Shown: positions 34,518 to 44,731, counted from the stretch's first letter. The stretch is 64,000 bases of DNA from Thermophagus xiamenensis (GCF_900112795.1 NZ_FONA01000021.1:1-64000), one strand, 5' to 3'. The notes: generated from the letters alone by a model not told the origin. Numbers and translations are program-made.

Positions 34518-34557
34518 CGTATTAAATTTAACTCATTTGTCAAATAAGACCTGCATG
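34515..34557 (-). repeat. dispersed element, copy F (P2 half)
   Basis: On the minus strand it reads CATGCAGGTCTTATTTGACA then AATGAGTTAAATTTAATACG and ATG. It aligns with the P2 of copy C with a short gap. The ATG is the start of the 54-residue gene. Confidence 0.6.
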
Positions 34558-34629
34558 TCTAAGATTAACTATATTGTTATGGTCTTAACTTAATTTCTAA
34601 ACAACTGGTTCCTTTCAAAATTTAATACA

Positions 34630-34637
34630 CAAAGATA
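34630..34637 (-). promoter_or_regulatory. -7 box for the 54-residue gene
   Basis: On the minus strand TATCTTTG, a perfect TAnnTTTG. The predicted transcript begins near 34623 and includes the P2 element. Confidence 0.45.
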
Positions 34638-34727
34638 GTAAATTCTATTAAAGTCATTATTTTAGCCTTTTGTTAGACCAAATCCCAGCTGTGCTATCTT
34701 TTCGAAACCAAAAGAATTCAATCAATA

Positions 34728-37430
34728 ATGGAACGAATAATTAATTTTCTTGTTTCCAGACGACTAATGGGCATATTATTCCTGATCTTAGCAGCTGTCC
34801 TGGCGGTGGCCACTTTCCTTGAAAATGATTTTGGAACACGAGCCGCAAGAGCCATGGTTTATAATACATGGTGGTTCGAACTCCTATTTGTCCTTTTAGC
34901 AATCAACATGTTTGGTAGCCTCTTTATATTCAATCTTTGGAGATGGGAAAAAGCACCAGTAACAATATTTCATTGTGCATTTTTTGTAATAATCTGTGGA
35001 GCTGCAATAACCAGATATACCGGATATGAAGGGAAAATGCACATCCGTGAGGGCAATACATCCAATACAATTTATACGATTGATGAATACGTCTCAATTG
35101 AAATACATGATCAATCAGGCACAAGAGCATTTCATAAACGAGTATTTTTATCAGCCAAAACGCCTCGTCAATTTTCTGCCAAAGTAAAAATCAATGAAGA
35201 AAAATATAAAATAAAAAGCACCGGTTATATTCCATCAGTTAAAGGCTCTCGAAGCTCTGACATGGTAATATTTACAATTTCGAATGGAAAACAAACCCAA
35301 ACTCTGCATGTTTATGGCCAACCCGGGAAAGTTGGACAGCCAGAATCTTTAGTACTAAACAACGGAACTCTAATTATTAAATATGGATCCCTGCCTCTTC
35401 AATTACCATTTTCTCTTTATTTGCGCAAATTTGAAATAGAACGTTACCCAGGATCCGAAAGTCCCTCTTCTTATGCAAGTGAAGTAACAGTTATTGACCC
35501 CGATAATTCAACGAAAAGGGACTTTCGAATTTTTATGAATAATATATTGAGCTACAAAGGCTATAGATTCTATCAATCCTCGTATGATAGGGATGAAAAA
35601 GGAACTATTTTGTCAGTAAATCACGATTTTACCGGAACTCTTATCACATATATTGGTTACTTTCTTTTGAGTATTAGCATGATATGGTCACTATTTGCAC
35701 CACACACTAGATTTAGACAATTGTTAACCAAAACCAACCGAATCTATCAAGCACGAAAAATGCTTGCCATATTGATTTTAACCACAATTGCCAGTCCCTC
35801 AAAGGGACAGAATCTCTTTCCTTATCCGGACCAGAAGATAGCCAAAGCGTTTGGCGAAATATGGGTGCAGGGCAAAGGTGGCCGTATCAAGCCACTAAAT
35901 TCGCTGCATCAAGAAATCATGGTAAAATTAGTTAAACACAATTCATTCAAAGGCTTAACACCGGATCAAATGTTATTGGGAATTCTTTCATATCCCAACG
36001 AGTGGAAACAAGTACCACTAATAACTATTAAGCACCCGAAGTTAAAAAAGATTTTGGGGATTGATGGGCGTAAAGCTGCGTTAAATGACTTCTTTTCTAC
36101 AGACCACCAATACAAAATTATGCAGTTGGTTAATGATGCTTATAGAAAAAGTCCGGCCAACCGCAACAAATTAGAACAGGAATTAATAAAAGTTGACGAA
36201 CAGGTGAATGTTTTTTTTATGGCTCAATCCGGCCAATTTCACCGAATTTTCCCTGTAAGTAAAGACCCACAAATTCCCTGGATATCACCTGTCGAAAAAC
36301 GACTTAATTTATCACAAAAAGACAGCTTATTTATCAGCCAGAGCGTTAATATGCTTATTAACACTCTCAGAAACAATGATAAAGAAAAAACTTTCCAACT
36401 AGTAAATAAATTAAAATCATTTCAAGAGGACAAGGCCGGCCATATATTGCCATCTAAAACTAAAATGCAAGCAGAACTCTTATACAACCGATTAAACATC
36501 TTCATGTGGCTAGCAACCTTCTTCTTTTCTATAGGAATTGTTTTAATTATTTACAACATCGCAAGTTTAATTTACCTTCCACTATATAAAAAATGGGTAC
36601 ACAAATTATCCATAGTGCTAATCTTGGCAGGATTCTTATATCAATCCTTTGGGTTGGGGCTGAGGTGGTATATTTCGAACCATGCACCATGGAGCAATGG
36701 TTATGAATCAATGCTAACTATTGCCTGGACCTTGTTACTGGCAGGTCTCTTATTTAGCCGTCGTTCGCCTTTGGTTTTGTCTGTCACCACTTTATTTGCA
36801 GGAATTGTATTAATGGTATCTCATTTGAGTTGGATGAATCCTGAAATAACGAACTTAGTTCCTGTATTAAAGTCATATTGGCTTACATTACATGTGGCTG
36901 TTATAATTGGGGGGTATGGTTTTTTGACGTTGGGCGCTCTTCTCGGTTTTATGAACCTTTTGATAACTTCATTAAAAACCCCGTCCAACGCTTCTCGGTT
37001 AAAAAATACCATAATGGAGCTCACGGCCATAAACGAGATGTCTCTAATTGTTGGATTGTACCTAATGACTATAGGTTCATTTCTTGGCGGCATTTGGGCC
37101 AATGAATCCTGGGGTCGTTACTGGGGATGGGACCCTAAAGAAACATGGTCTCTTATTACCATTCTTATTTATGCTTTTGTTGTACATATGCGTCTAATTC
37201 CCGGACTACGAAATTTTTTGGTTTTTAATACTGCTTCTCTAATAGCCTTCGCTTCAGTTATTATGACATATCTTGGTGTCAACTATTATCTTACCGGGAT
37301 GCATTCCTATGCAGCTGGAGATCCAGTGCCAATTCCTACCCCAATTTACTACATCGTAGCGGTTATTGTTACAGTCATTATAGCAGCGTTTTGGAAAGAA
37401 CAACGATTTACTATTAAAGAATCTCATTAG
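34728..37430 (+). CDS. ResB-CcsA fusion, cytochrome c maturation (System II)
   Basis: The 900-residue membrane protein fuses ResB-like and CcsA-like parts. Residues 1-330 are ResB-like: three N-terminal helices, a periplasmic domain and a helix near 310. A middle periplasmic region of about 220 residues follows. From about 595 on is the CcsA part with at least eight helices and the tryptophan-rich haem motif WGRYWGWDPKETWSL (about 800-814). Conserved His flank it (LHVAVI near 722, VHMRLIP near 824). System II synthases attach haem to apocytochromes at the outer face of the inner membrane. No cytochrome gene is adjacent in the window. Confidence 0.88.
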   Translation: MERIINFLVSRRLMGILFLILAAVLAVATFLENDFGTRAARAMVYNTWWFELLFVLLAINMFGSLFIFNLWRWEKAPVTIFHCAFFVIICGAAITRYTGYEGKMHIREGNTSNTIYTIDEYVSIEIHDQSGTRAFHKRVFLSAKTPRQFSAKVKINEEKYKIKSTGYIPSVKGSRSSDMVIFTISNGKQTQTLHVYGQPGKVGQPESLVLNNGTLIIKYGSLPLQLPFSLYLRKFEIERYPGSESPSSYASEVTVIDPDNSTKRDFRIFMNNILSYKGYRFYQSSYDRDEKGTILSVNHDFTGTLITYIGYFLLSISMIWSLFAPHTRFRQLLTKTNRIYQARKMLAILILTTIASPSKGQNLFPYPDQKIAKAFGEIWVQGKGGRIKPLNSLHQEIMVKLVKHNSFKGLTPDQMLLGILSYPNEWKQVPLITIKHPKLKKILGIDGRKAALNDFFSTDHQYKIMQLVNDAYRKSPANRNKLEQELIKVDEQVNVFFMAQSGQFHRIFPVSKDPQIPWISPVEKRLNLSQKDSLFISQSVNMLINTLRNNDKEKTFQLVNKLKSFQEDKAGHILPSKTKMQAELLYNRLNIFMWLATFFFSIGIVLIIYNIASLIYLPLYKKWVHKLSIVLILAGFLYQSFGLGLRWYISNHAPWSNGYESMLTIAWTLLLAGLLFSRRSPLVLSVTTLFAGIVLMVSHLSWMNPEITNLVPVLKSYWLTLHVAVIIGGYGFLTLGALLGFMNLLITSLKTPSNASRLKNTIMELTAINEMSLIVGLYLMTIGSFLGGIWANESWGRYWGWDPKETWSLITILIYAFVVHMRLIPGLRNFLVFNTASLIAFASVIMTYLGVNYYLTGMHSYAAGDPVPIPTPIYYIVAVIVTVIIAAFWKEQRFTIKESH

Positions 37431-37721
37431 CATTTTATGATTTCTGAAATAAAATTTACGTAACTAATTGGTAGAATGAAAATCGCTTGAAGTCATAAGC
37501 ATATACTATATTTTTTGTGACAAATTTTCTTGGTCATGCTCCTATCATTATCATATTTTCCCCAACTCCAAGGCATAATACGCTATATAACGGCTCCTCA
37601 GCCTTCTCACTTCTACATTTACACTTTCATGCATGTTCTTTAATAACAAACATTCTTGTTCATGCCCTTTTTATCTGTTAACTTTATAATAGCGCAAGAG
37701 GAGTGTAAAATATCTATGATT

Positions 37722-38735
37722 ATGAAGGAAGCTCTGTTATATCAAAAATTAAGCAATAAAAGCGTTCAGTGTAATTTGTGTTCTCATTTATGCAAAATCC
37801 CATTAGGAAAGTCAGGAATTTGTAGGGTAAGAAAAAACATTAATGGGAATCTTTATTCTTTAATCTACGGAAAATTAATTGCACAACATTGCGATCCTGT
37901 AGAAAAAAAACCTTTATATCATTTTTATCCCGGAACCAAAGCCTTATCTATTGGAACTTTAGGTTGTAATTTCCATTGCTCCTTTTGTCAAAATTGTGAT
38001 ATATCCCAAATCACGGATAAACAGATTGCAGCATTCGGGAAAAGCTATCAACCAAATGAAATTGTAGATTTAGCAATTCAAAAAGGATGTAAAAGCATAG
38101 CTTACACCTACAATGAACCTACCATTTTCTTTGAATATGCTTATGATGTTGCGCGAATAGCAAATCAAAGAGGACTAAAAAACATTTGGGTTTCCAACGG
38201 TTATATGACTGAAAAAATGCTTGATTGGATGCTACCGTGGATAGACGCCTTCAATATTGATCTTAAAGCTTTTCAAGAAAAGACTTACCACCAAGTAACA
38301 GGAGGACATCTGAAACCGGTATTAGATTCCTTAATAAAAATAGCAAAAAGTGGCAAATGGCTCGAAGTTACGACCCTCATCATTCCTGAAATTAATGATT
38401 CTCCCTCAGAATTAAACGCAATAGCACAATTTATCGCAAACCACCTCGGGTTTGATGTGCCCTGGCATATAAGTAGATTTTTCCCTGCTTATAAAATGAA
38501 TGAGATTCCTCCCACTCCTTTGGAAACGCTTTTAACTGCCTATGAGATAGGGAAAAATTCCGGATTAAATTATATTTATATAGGGAATATCCCCAATAAT
38601 AAACATCAAAACACCCTTTGCCCTAAATGTCACAACTTACTGGTCGAACGGTCCGGATATCATATTTATTCCTATACCCTTGATAACGGGAAATGTCCAT
38701 ATTGTCAGAACCCTATTCCAATAATTACCGAATAA
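37722..38735 (+). CDS. AmmeMemoRadiSam-type radical SAM enzyme (AmrS-like)
   Basis: From ATG 37722 (MKEALLYQKL) the product has about 337 residues; the longer frame to 37656 adds an unlikely leader. An N-terminal Cys motif, CNLCSHLCKI and GICRVR, comes first. The radical SAM cluster CNFHCSFCQNC (C-x3-C-x2-C) is near residue 85. The PflA-like barrel continues with YTYNEPTIFFEY and WVSNGYMTEKML. A C-terminal pair CPKCH and CPYC may bind zinc. The usual partners, Memo and AMMECR1 domain proteins, are not in the window. Substrate is unknown. Confidence 0.88.
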   Translation: MKEALLYQKLSNKSVQCNLCSHLCKIPLGKSGICRVRKNINGNLYSLIYGKLIAQHCDPVEKKPLYHFYPGTKALSIGTLGCNFHCSFCQNCDISQITDKQIAAFGKSYQPNEIVDLAIQKGCKSIAYTYNEPTIFFEYAYDVARIANQRGLKNIWVSNGYMTEKMLDWMLPWIDAFNIDLKAFQEKTYHQVTGGHLKPVLDSLIKIAKSGKWLEVTTLIIPEINDSPSELNAIAQFIANHLGFDVPWHISRFFPAYKMNEIPPTPLETLLTAYEIGKNSGLNYIYIGNIPNNKHQNTLCPKCHNLLVERSGYHIYSYTLDNGKCPYCQNPIPIITE

Positions 38736-38744
38736 AATTAAATA

Positions 38745-41579
38745 TTAATATGCTTTAACCCCTAACACAAAACTATCTTTAAATTCTCTGACATTGCCAT
38801 TTAAATCAAAAATTCGACACCAGATGACATATATTCCCGGTGGTGCCAGTGTATGATCGTCAGTAATACCATCCCATATAATTTTGCCGGAAGTACTCAA
38901 TGTTTGATTATTTATCAGATGTTTAACAGGTCGACCCTCAATATCATATATTATAAAAGTACCTTTCTGACCAGGAATTCCTAATGTATAATTCACAATC
39001 AAGAAGTCATCAACTCCGTCTAAATCGGGAGTAAACACCTTAGGTGTAAGTTCTAACAATTTGGAATACTGCCCTGAAGATGTCTCCACATATTGCGAGT
39101 TTTTCCCTGTAGGAGTTCCATACCCCACCATGGAAGAGGCTGATTGCCAGGACATGGGACTATTTGTAATAGCATCGTATGAAATCCGCTCTAAAGCCAC
39201 CCCTTTCGTCTCTGCCAACAGTTCAAAATGATAATCCGGAGAATAATCAAACCTATCAATCACATGTCCATTCAAGGATGTCAAAAAAACAACACCACCA
39301 TCCGAATAAAAGTTGGGGAATTTTGACAATTCAACCAGCTGATCTTCAGCTTCACAAATAAAATTTGATTTTACCCATTCGGCATTTTTTGTAAAACATA
39401 AATGCCGACCAGGTAAAAACCAACGTGTTCGATCAGACAGTCGGAACAATTCTTCCGGTTGATTTTGGGAGCCATTTCTGGCAATACACAAACTGTCAAG
39501 CGCAGCAATCTTGCCTGAACGATTATAAAGTTCTACATATTCAAATCCACCGACAGGAGGGTCAAACAACAGCTCATTAATTACAATGTCAAAACTATCA
39601 ACTTGACCCGGTAGACCAAAAAGCAATGAGTGCTCCTCAGAAAATAAATTACCTGACAAATCAGAAATATTTGAAGGTAAATTCAACTTTTCTATCTTAT
39701 GAGGAATTAATCGCGTCTTAAACGCTACCCTAACCTGGTCTTTAAATACGCTGTCCCATAAAATTCTTTCGATATCCAACCCATTCGATGTTAAAGAAAA
39801 GCCACTATCTACTATATTTTCATATTTTATTGGTTCAGAAAAGGCCAACGTCAATACTGAATCATTCTCAAGCCAAGAATCGACAAGCCTTGGTCCAGAA
39901 AAGTCGGGATTAACAGTTGTAACAGAATTGGGTTCTCCTGGAGTCCCACCTCTGTTGTTAGTAGAATAGGCCCAATTACTCAAATCATTAGATAAGTTGT
40001 CAGGATCAATAAGTTCCATCGACCACCCACCTTGTTGTTTAAAAAAATTGTCACTTTCTAATACGGATGGGTATCTAAATGCGTCAACCACAATACCTGA
40101 CGGATTATATAACACCAATTCGCCACCCATATTGTTTAATGTAACCCATTTTTCTGGAATATACCTCCCCTTAGAAGTAACTGCATCATTTTGGATAATT
40201 ACCACATATTCATTCGGGAAAAGGAGGTAAGACTCTAAGGTTATTTTATTTCCGTTAATACTTAAAATCATATTTTTTAAATCAACAGGAAGTTCAGAAC
40301 GGTTGTATAGTTCCAGGTATTCAACTTCAGGAAGCAATACCTGTGGTGATGGATCATGCATTATTTCGGAAAAGACAATATCAAATGGCGCAGCTTCATG
40401 ATAATACAACTGGTAAGGCCCGTAAGGGATTACATCACCATTGGGAAGTGTCAAATTTTCAATATAGCATATGGTCTCTTCCGCATCACCAATAGGCCGA
40501 TTAAGACGTAAACGATAATTCCCTTGTTTCAGGTCTAATATTTCAGAAACCTTAATATTTCCATTTCCTATATTAAAATTATCTGGTTGTAATAAACCCT
40601 CTGGCAATGATAGATTAAAAGATAAGAAAAGGTCATAATATCCCTCTGCATAAAATTGAAGGACTTTAGGAGACTGGTATGAAAAAATTAAAATTGTATC
40701 GTCTATACATTGTCCATTTTTCGAGCACCAACCAGAAATGAACAATTGACCCTCTTTAATATCGGGGAGTAAATTCATCAACTCGACTTTTGAGGAATTA
40801 AAACCATCGCCATAGACGAAATTATCTATTGAAGGAAGTTCAAAGTTAACGCCCCTCAAAACAGGTTGCGAATAAGTAGAGGAAAGAGTATCAGAAAACT
40901 CAAATAGCAAGGTATAACCATTAACAACTTGAAAATTGGTGATATTAAATGGATAAGGATTGCCGGTGATAGAAATGTTTAGAATATAAAATTTATTAGC
41001 CCTAGTTTTGGTATAATGACAGCTGAAACCAAACCATTTTGCCCCAAAACCGAAACTGCTAAAAGCTTCTCCTACTGTAATCCATCCTGTCCCAATATTT
41101 ACCTCAAGTTTCCAATAACCATCAGCTCGGCGATTAACCTTTATATCCAATGCCACCTGTTCTTGGTTTAATAGTTTTTCTGCCCCTTCGATCAATAGAT
41201 GATCTTCTCCTTCAATTCTTTCCCATAAGGTTATATTATCGTGTGTAGTTCCTATTACTAAATAAAACCCATTTTTAAATTCCTCTTGCCCATCAGTGGC
41301 TAAGTAAATTTTCATATAATTATATGCTGACGGATTAAAATCTAAAAGAACCCGAATATTCCAAACAGCATCATTAATTCCCGTTGATGGCGAAAAAAGA
41401 AACGCATCTCCTGCTTCTTCAGGCGCGTTTAATCGAAGTCCCCCATTCTCATCTTTCACAAACAGAGCAGTATCCCCTATCCACCCCTGGGGATAATCAT
41501 CGAAAGAAATAGAATAAATATTGAAAACAGAAGTCCCATAGCATACAGCAAGTAAAAAGTAATAACCAATCAATCTCAT
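38745..41579 (-). CDS. lamin-tail domain surface protein with gliding-type C-terminus
   Basis: The 944-residue protein has a signal peptide (1-18). An N-terminal beta-sandwich region (about 30-200) resembles a LamG or concanavalin-like fold. Two lamin-tail domains are marked by IVFSEIMHDPSPQ with YLELYNRS (near 405-425) and IVINELLFDPP with YVELYNRS (near 655-675). SbsA-like Ig modules lie between. The C-terminus has TPDLDGVDDFLIVNY and YDIEGRPVKHL, the CHU_C/type-B sorting style of the type IX secretion system. So it is probably secreted and surface-attached (inference). Ligand unknown. Confidence 0.8.
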   Translation of the reverse strand: MRLIGYYFLLAVCYGTSVFNIYSISFDDYPQGWIGDTALFVKDENGGLRLNAPEEAGDAFLFSPSTGINDAVWNIRVLLDFNPSAYNYMKIYLATDGQEEFKNGFYLVIGTTHDNITLWERIEGEDHLLIEGAEKLLNQEQVALDIKVNRRADGYWKLEVNIGTGWITVGEAFSSFGFGAKWFGFSCHYTKTRANKFYILNISITGNPYPFNITNFQVVNGYTLLFEFSDTLSSTYSQPVLRGVNFELPSIDNFVYGDGFNSSKVELMNLLPDIKEGQLFISGWCSKNGQCIDDTILIFSYQSPKVLQFYAEGYYDLFLSFNLSLPEGLLQPDNFNIGNGNIKVSEILDLKQGNYRLRLNRPIGDAEETICYIENLTLPNGDVIPYGPYQLYYHEAAPFDIVFSEIMHDPSPQVLLPEVEYLELYNRSELPVDLKNMILSINGNKITLESYLLFPNEYVVIIQNDAVTSKGRYIPEKWVTLNNMGGELVLYNPSGIVVDAFRYPSVLESDNFFKQQGGWSMELIDPDNLSNDLSNWAYSTNNRGGTPGEPNSVTTVNPDFSGPRLVDSWLENDSVLTLAFSEPIKYENIVDSGFSLTSNGLDIERILWDSVFKDQVRVAFKTRLIPHKIEKLNLPSNISDLSGNLFSEEHSLLFGLPGQVDSFDIVINELLFDPPVGGFEYVELYNRSGKIAALDSLCIARNGSQNQPEELFRLSDRTRWFLPGRHLCFTKNAEWVKSNFICEAEDQLVELSKFPNFYSDGGVVFLTSLNGHVIDRFDYSPDYHFELLAETKGVALERISYDAITNSPMSWQSASSMVGYGTPTGKNSQYVETSSGQYSKLLELTPKVFTPDLDGVDDFLIVNYTLGIPGQKGTFIIYDIEGRPVKHLINNQTLSTSGKIIWDGITDDHTLAPPGIYVIWCRIFDLNGNVREFKDSFVLGVKAY

Positions 41580-41648
41580 TTGATTAGGGTTTATTACTAA
41601 AAACTATTACTTTTGTAACAATTGGATTGTTTTCCTAAAAAAAAGACA

Positions 41649-41666
41649 TCCAAATTGAAATTTGGA
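41649..41666. promoter_or_regulatory. perfect palindrome between divergent genes
   Basis: TCCAAATT-GA-AATTTGGA is an 8-bp perfect inverted repeat in the space between the lamin-tail gene (minus) and asd (plus). It could be an operator for either. No regulator can be named. Confidence 0.35.
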
Positions 41667-41817
41667 CACTCTTTTAATCGTTTTGCTTAACTCAGATTTT
41701 TGTCCTAAAAATTAGATATTTTTTTAATAATAGCAAAGTTTTATAATATTGTGTTTCTAAACATAAATAGGAGAACGAGAGATTTTAAAAAACAATTAAC
41801 AGAATAACCAGTTATAT

Positions 41818-42831
41818 ATGAAAATAGCGATTGTAGGAGCCAGCGGTGCCGTAGGGCAAGAGTTTCTAAATATTTTAGAAAACAGGAAAGATTTTCCTAT
41901 TGATGAATTGGTACTTTTTGGGTCATCACGAAGCGCCGGGAAAAAGTATTCATTCAGAGGCAAAGAAATAGAAGTGAAAGAACTTCAACACAACGATGAT
42001 TTTAAGGATATCGATATTGCACTTACCAGTGCGGGAGCTTCGACCTCAAAAAAATTTGCCGAAACCATTACAAAGTACGGCACAATCATGATTGACAATT
42101 CCAGCGCTTTCCGAATGGACGATGATGTTCCTTTAGTAGTACCTGAAGTTAATGCAGAAGATTGTGCGAACTGTCCTCGAAAAATAATTGCTAATCCCAA
42201 TTGCACCACCATTCAGATGGTTGTAGCACTCAAAGCGATAGAAGATGTATCCCATATTCGTCGTGCTCATGTAGCTACTTACCAGGCTGCCAGCGGTGCG
42301 GGTGCCAGCGGCATGGCCGAATTGGAAGGACAAATTCGCCAAATCGTCGAAGGCGAAAAGCCTACTGTTCAGAAGTTTGTTCACCAATTGGCCATGAACA
42401 TTATTCCGCAGGTGGATGTATTTACCGACAATGGTTACACCAAGGAAGAAATGAAAATGTTCAATGAAACTCGGAAAATTATGCATTCCGACATACAGGT
42501 TAGCGCCATGTGTGTCAGGATTCCGATACTTAGAGCACATTCAGAAGCAGTCTGGGTAGAAACAGAGCGACCTATAAGTGTAGAAGAAGCGAAAGAGGCC
42601 TTCGCAAAAGCCAAGGGAATAAAAATTATTGATAATCCTGAAAACCATGAATATCCCATGCCTTTATACCTTTCAGGAAAAGATGAGGTTTATGTGGGTC
42701 GTATTCGTTCCGATTTGTCCAATCCCAACGGTCTTACTTTCTGGGTCGTGGCAGATCAAATTAGAAAAGGAGCTGCAATGAATGCGGTTCAAATTGCAGA
42801 ATATTTAATACAAAAAAATTTAGTAAAATAA
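41818..42831 (+). CDS. asd: aspartate-semialdehyde dehydrogenase
   Basis: The 337-residue protein matches Asd in length. The NADP-binding start is [18 protein letters not shown], the catalytic Cys is in [10 protein letters not shown] (near 130), and [14 protein letters not shown] follows. [12 protein letters not shown] carries the catalytic His. It makes aspartate semialdehyde for lysine, threonine, methionine and diaminopimelate. It is a single gene with a strong terminator. Confidence 0.97.
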   Translation: MKIAIVGASGAVGQEFLNILENRKDFPIDELVLFGSSRSAGKKYSFRGKEIEVKELQHNDDFKDIDIALTSAGASTSKKFAETITKYGTIMIDNSSAFRMDDDVPLVVPEVNAEDCANCPRKIIANPNCTTIQMVVALKAIEDVSHIRRAHVATYQAASGAGASGMAELEGQIRQIVEGEKPTVQKFVHQLAMNIIPQVDVFTDNGYTKEEMKMFNETRKIMHSDIQVSAMCVRIPILRAHSEAVWVETERPISVEEAKEAFAKAKGIKIIDNPENHEYPMPLYLSGKDEVYVGRIRSDLSNPNGLTFWVVADQIRKGAAMNAVQIAEYLIQKNLVK

Positions 42832-42874
42832 CTTTTCTGCTTGATTTAAACCTAAAGTAATTGTACCATATTAA

Positions 42875-42915
42875 ACCGGCCTGATGTCATTGAATGCTTT
42901 TCAGGTCGGTTTTTT
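42875..42915 (+). terminator. terminator of asd
   Basis: ACCGGCCTGA pairs with TCAGGTCGGT (one G-T pair) and is followed by a T-run at 42910-42915. Confidence 0.85.
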
Positions 42916-43024
42916 CTACTTTATAAAACGTTTTTATTAATCCCAGTATTGGGATTAATACATTCGCTAAAGCAAAAACTTAGATGGTGGGACTTCCATT
43001 TCTATTCCATAAAATTTATCTAAT

Positions 43025-43729
43025 TCATAGGTATGGTGGAACTCGCAAAATATAGCCAACAGTAGGAATATTTTCAATTTTCAACCGAGGATCACTTTTT
43101 AAATAGCGTCTCAACTTGCTAATAAAAACATCTAAGCTTCGTCCGTGAAAATAGTCCACATCCCCCCAAAGCTGCATTAATATTTCATCACGCTTTACCA
43201 ATTGATTCTTACGGTTACAAAGCATGCGCAGAACTTCACACTCCCGACGCGTTAATCGTTGCTCTTTATTTTCGAATCTTAAAAGTTGATGTGTAAAATC
43301 AATAGAAAACAATCCCAAAGGGATCTCTTGGTTAAACTGTTCTTTTGAATTATAGCTCAAACGTCGTTGAATAGCATTAATTCTCCATAATAGCTCTTCT
43401 GGATCGAAAGGTTTCACTAAATAATCATCAACCCCAAGTTCAAAAGCTTTTCGTTTATCTTCTTTTTTTTCACTATGACTAATAATTATTATTGGAATAA
43501 AAAAATCTTTCTCGCGAACTCTCTCTGTTAAACTAAAACCATCAAGCCCAGAAAGAGCAACATCAAAAATGCAAAAATTAAAGTGACCGTTGCAATAACT
43601 ATCAAACCCATTAAAACCTTCCACACAATGTTTCACACGGTATCCATTAGACCTTAATTGTTCTTTTAGTTTGGGTCCAAATACCAGATCATCTTCAACC
43701 AGTAAAATATTTAAAATTGGATATCTCAT
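43025..43729 (-). CDS. OmpR-family response regulator (orphan)
   Basis: From ATG 43729 (MRYPILNILLVEDD) the product has about 234 residues. The receiver domain has LLVEDD, the phospho-acceptor Asp in CIFDVALSG, and DDYLVKPFD. The winged-helix domain covers about 135-232 (LTRRECEVLRMLCNRKNQLV, RSLDVFISKLRRYL, PTVGYIL). No kinase gene is adjacent; the multi-PAS kinase at 46790 or the kinase at 31141 could be a partner, but this is speculation. Confidence 0.9.
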   Translation of the reverse strand: MRYPILNILLVEDDLVFGPKLKEQLRSNGYRVKHCVEGFNGFDSYCNGHFNFCIFDVALSGLDGFSLTERVREKDFFIPIIIISHSEKKEDKRKAFELGVDDYLVKPFDPEELLWRINAIQRRLSYNSKEQFNQEIPLGLFSIDFTHQLLRFENKEQRLTRRECEVLRMLCNRKNQLVKRDEILMQLWGDVDYFHGRSLDVFISKLRRYLKSDPRLKIENIPTVGYILRVPPYL

Positions 43730-44023
43730 CAAAACTTTAAACAAGAATAAAACACTAAGGTTTATTTTAAAAAGCTTTGAAAGAGAATTAGATTAATATT
43801 TTTTTAGTATTGACCGTATGACTTTATATGGATAGATTAAACGAGTACAACAAAAATGAAATCACTTAAAACGAAGTATTATTTATTTGGAATAAAAATT
43901 TCAGGAGATCCTGTGTAAAAAGAAAAAAACATCCCAGATACAACAATCAATAGGTTGAAAAGCATACCCCATACTATTCACACACTTTTCTAAAGACCGA
44001 AGAAGCATCAGAAAACATTTCCG

Positions 44024-44731
44024 TCAAAGAATTTTTCTTTTGGGAATAGTGGCAATAAAATCTTTTAAATAAAACGGCTCAAAATAAGCAACATCTTCAA
44101 ATTGTTGATTTCGCCATGCATCATAAGCCAAATAAGCCATATTCCTGGCCAGAGGGCCTTCGTCTTCCAAGAAAAATGCATTCTGATGCTTCAGTACATC
44201 TTTACACTTTTGCGCACCATTACCAAAAAAGAATACTTTGCGCTTTTGTAGAATATCAAGATAACTATTAGCATCGATAATATCGGCAGAAGTATCTCGT
44301 TGCTGAATCATGTTCTGATCGAACATGGCCGTATAAACTTCCATACGACGGGCATCAATCATAGGACAATACCAGTCATTGGAATCGGGTGAGGAAACAG
44401 CATGTGTTTTTACTATTGGCCACGCCAAAATAGCCAAAGAAGATATAGCAATCAAAGGCTTATCCAATGCAAAACAAATCCCTTTAGCAGTAGAAACACC
44501 AATTCTCAGCCCGGTATACGAACCGGGACCGCTACTAACAGCTACTGCATCAATATCATAAATTTCTTGGTTAACCAAGGAATCGTCAAACAATTCTTGA
44601 ATAAGTATTGTCAAACGATGAGCATGAGAGTTCCCTTCATTATCTTGTCGGGCAGCAATAACCTCCCCATCATCAACTAATGCTGCAGAACATATGGTAG
44701 TAGATGTTTCGATACAAAGTATAAGCGCCAT
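44024..44731 (-). CDS. tsaB: tRNA threonylcarbamoyladenosine biosynthesis protein TsaB
   Basis: From ATG 44731 (MALILCIETS) the product has about 235 residues. The ASKHA-type fold shows LCIETSTTICSAAL at the start and SSGPGSYTGLRIGVSTAKGI, the TsaB signature, near residue 65. TsaB binds TsaD for t6A synthesis at tRNA position 37. It follows an outer-membrane protein gene on the same strand. Confidence 0.93.
   Translation of the reverse strand: MALILCIETSTTICSAALVDDGEVIAARQDNEGNSHAHRLTILIQELFDDSLVNQEIYDIDAVAVSSGPGSYTGLRIGVSTAKGICFALDKPLIAISSLAILAWPIVKTHAVSSPDSNDWYCPMIDARRMEVYTAMFDQNMIQQRDTSADIIDANSYLDILQKRKVFFFGNGAQKCKDVLKHQNAFFLEDEGPLARNMAYLAYDAWRNQQFEDVAYFEPFYLKDFIATIPKRKIL

Noticed and set aside
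43020-43045. Sequence resembling the P2 start (GTGGAACTCGCA)
   Set aside because: It is the end of the response-regulator coding sequence and has no further match to P2 or P1.
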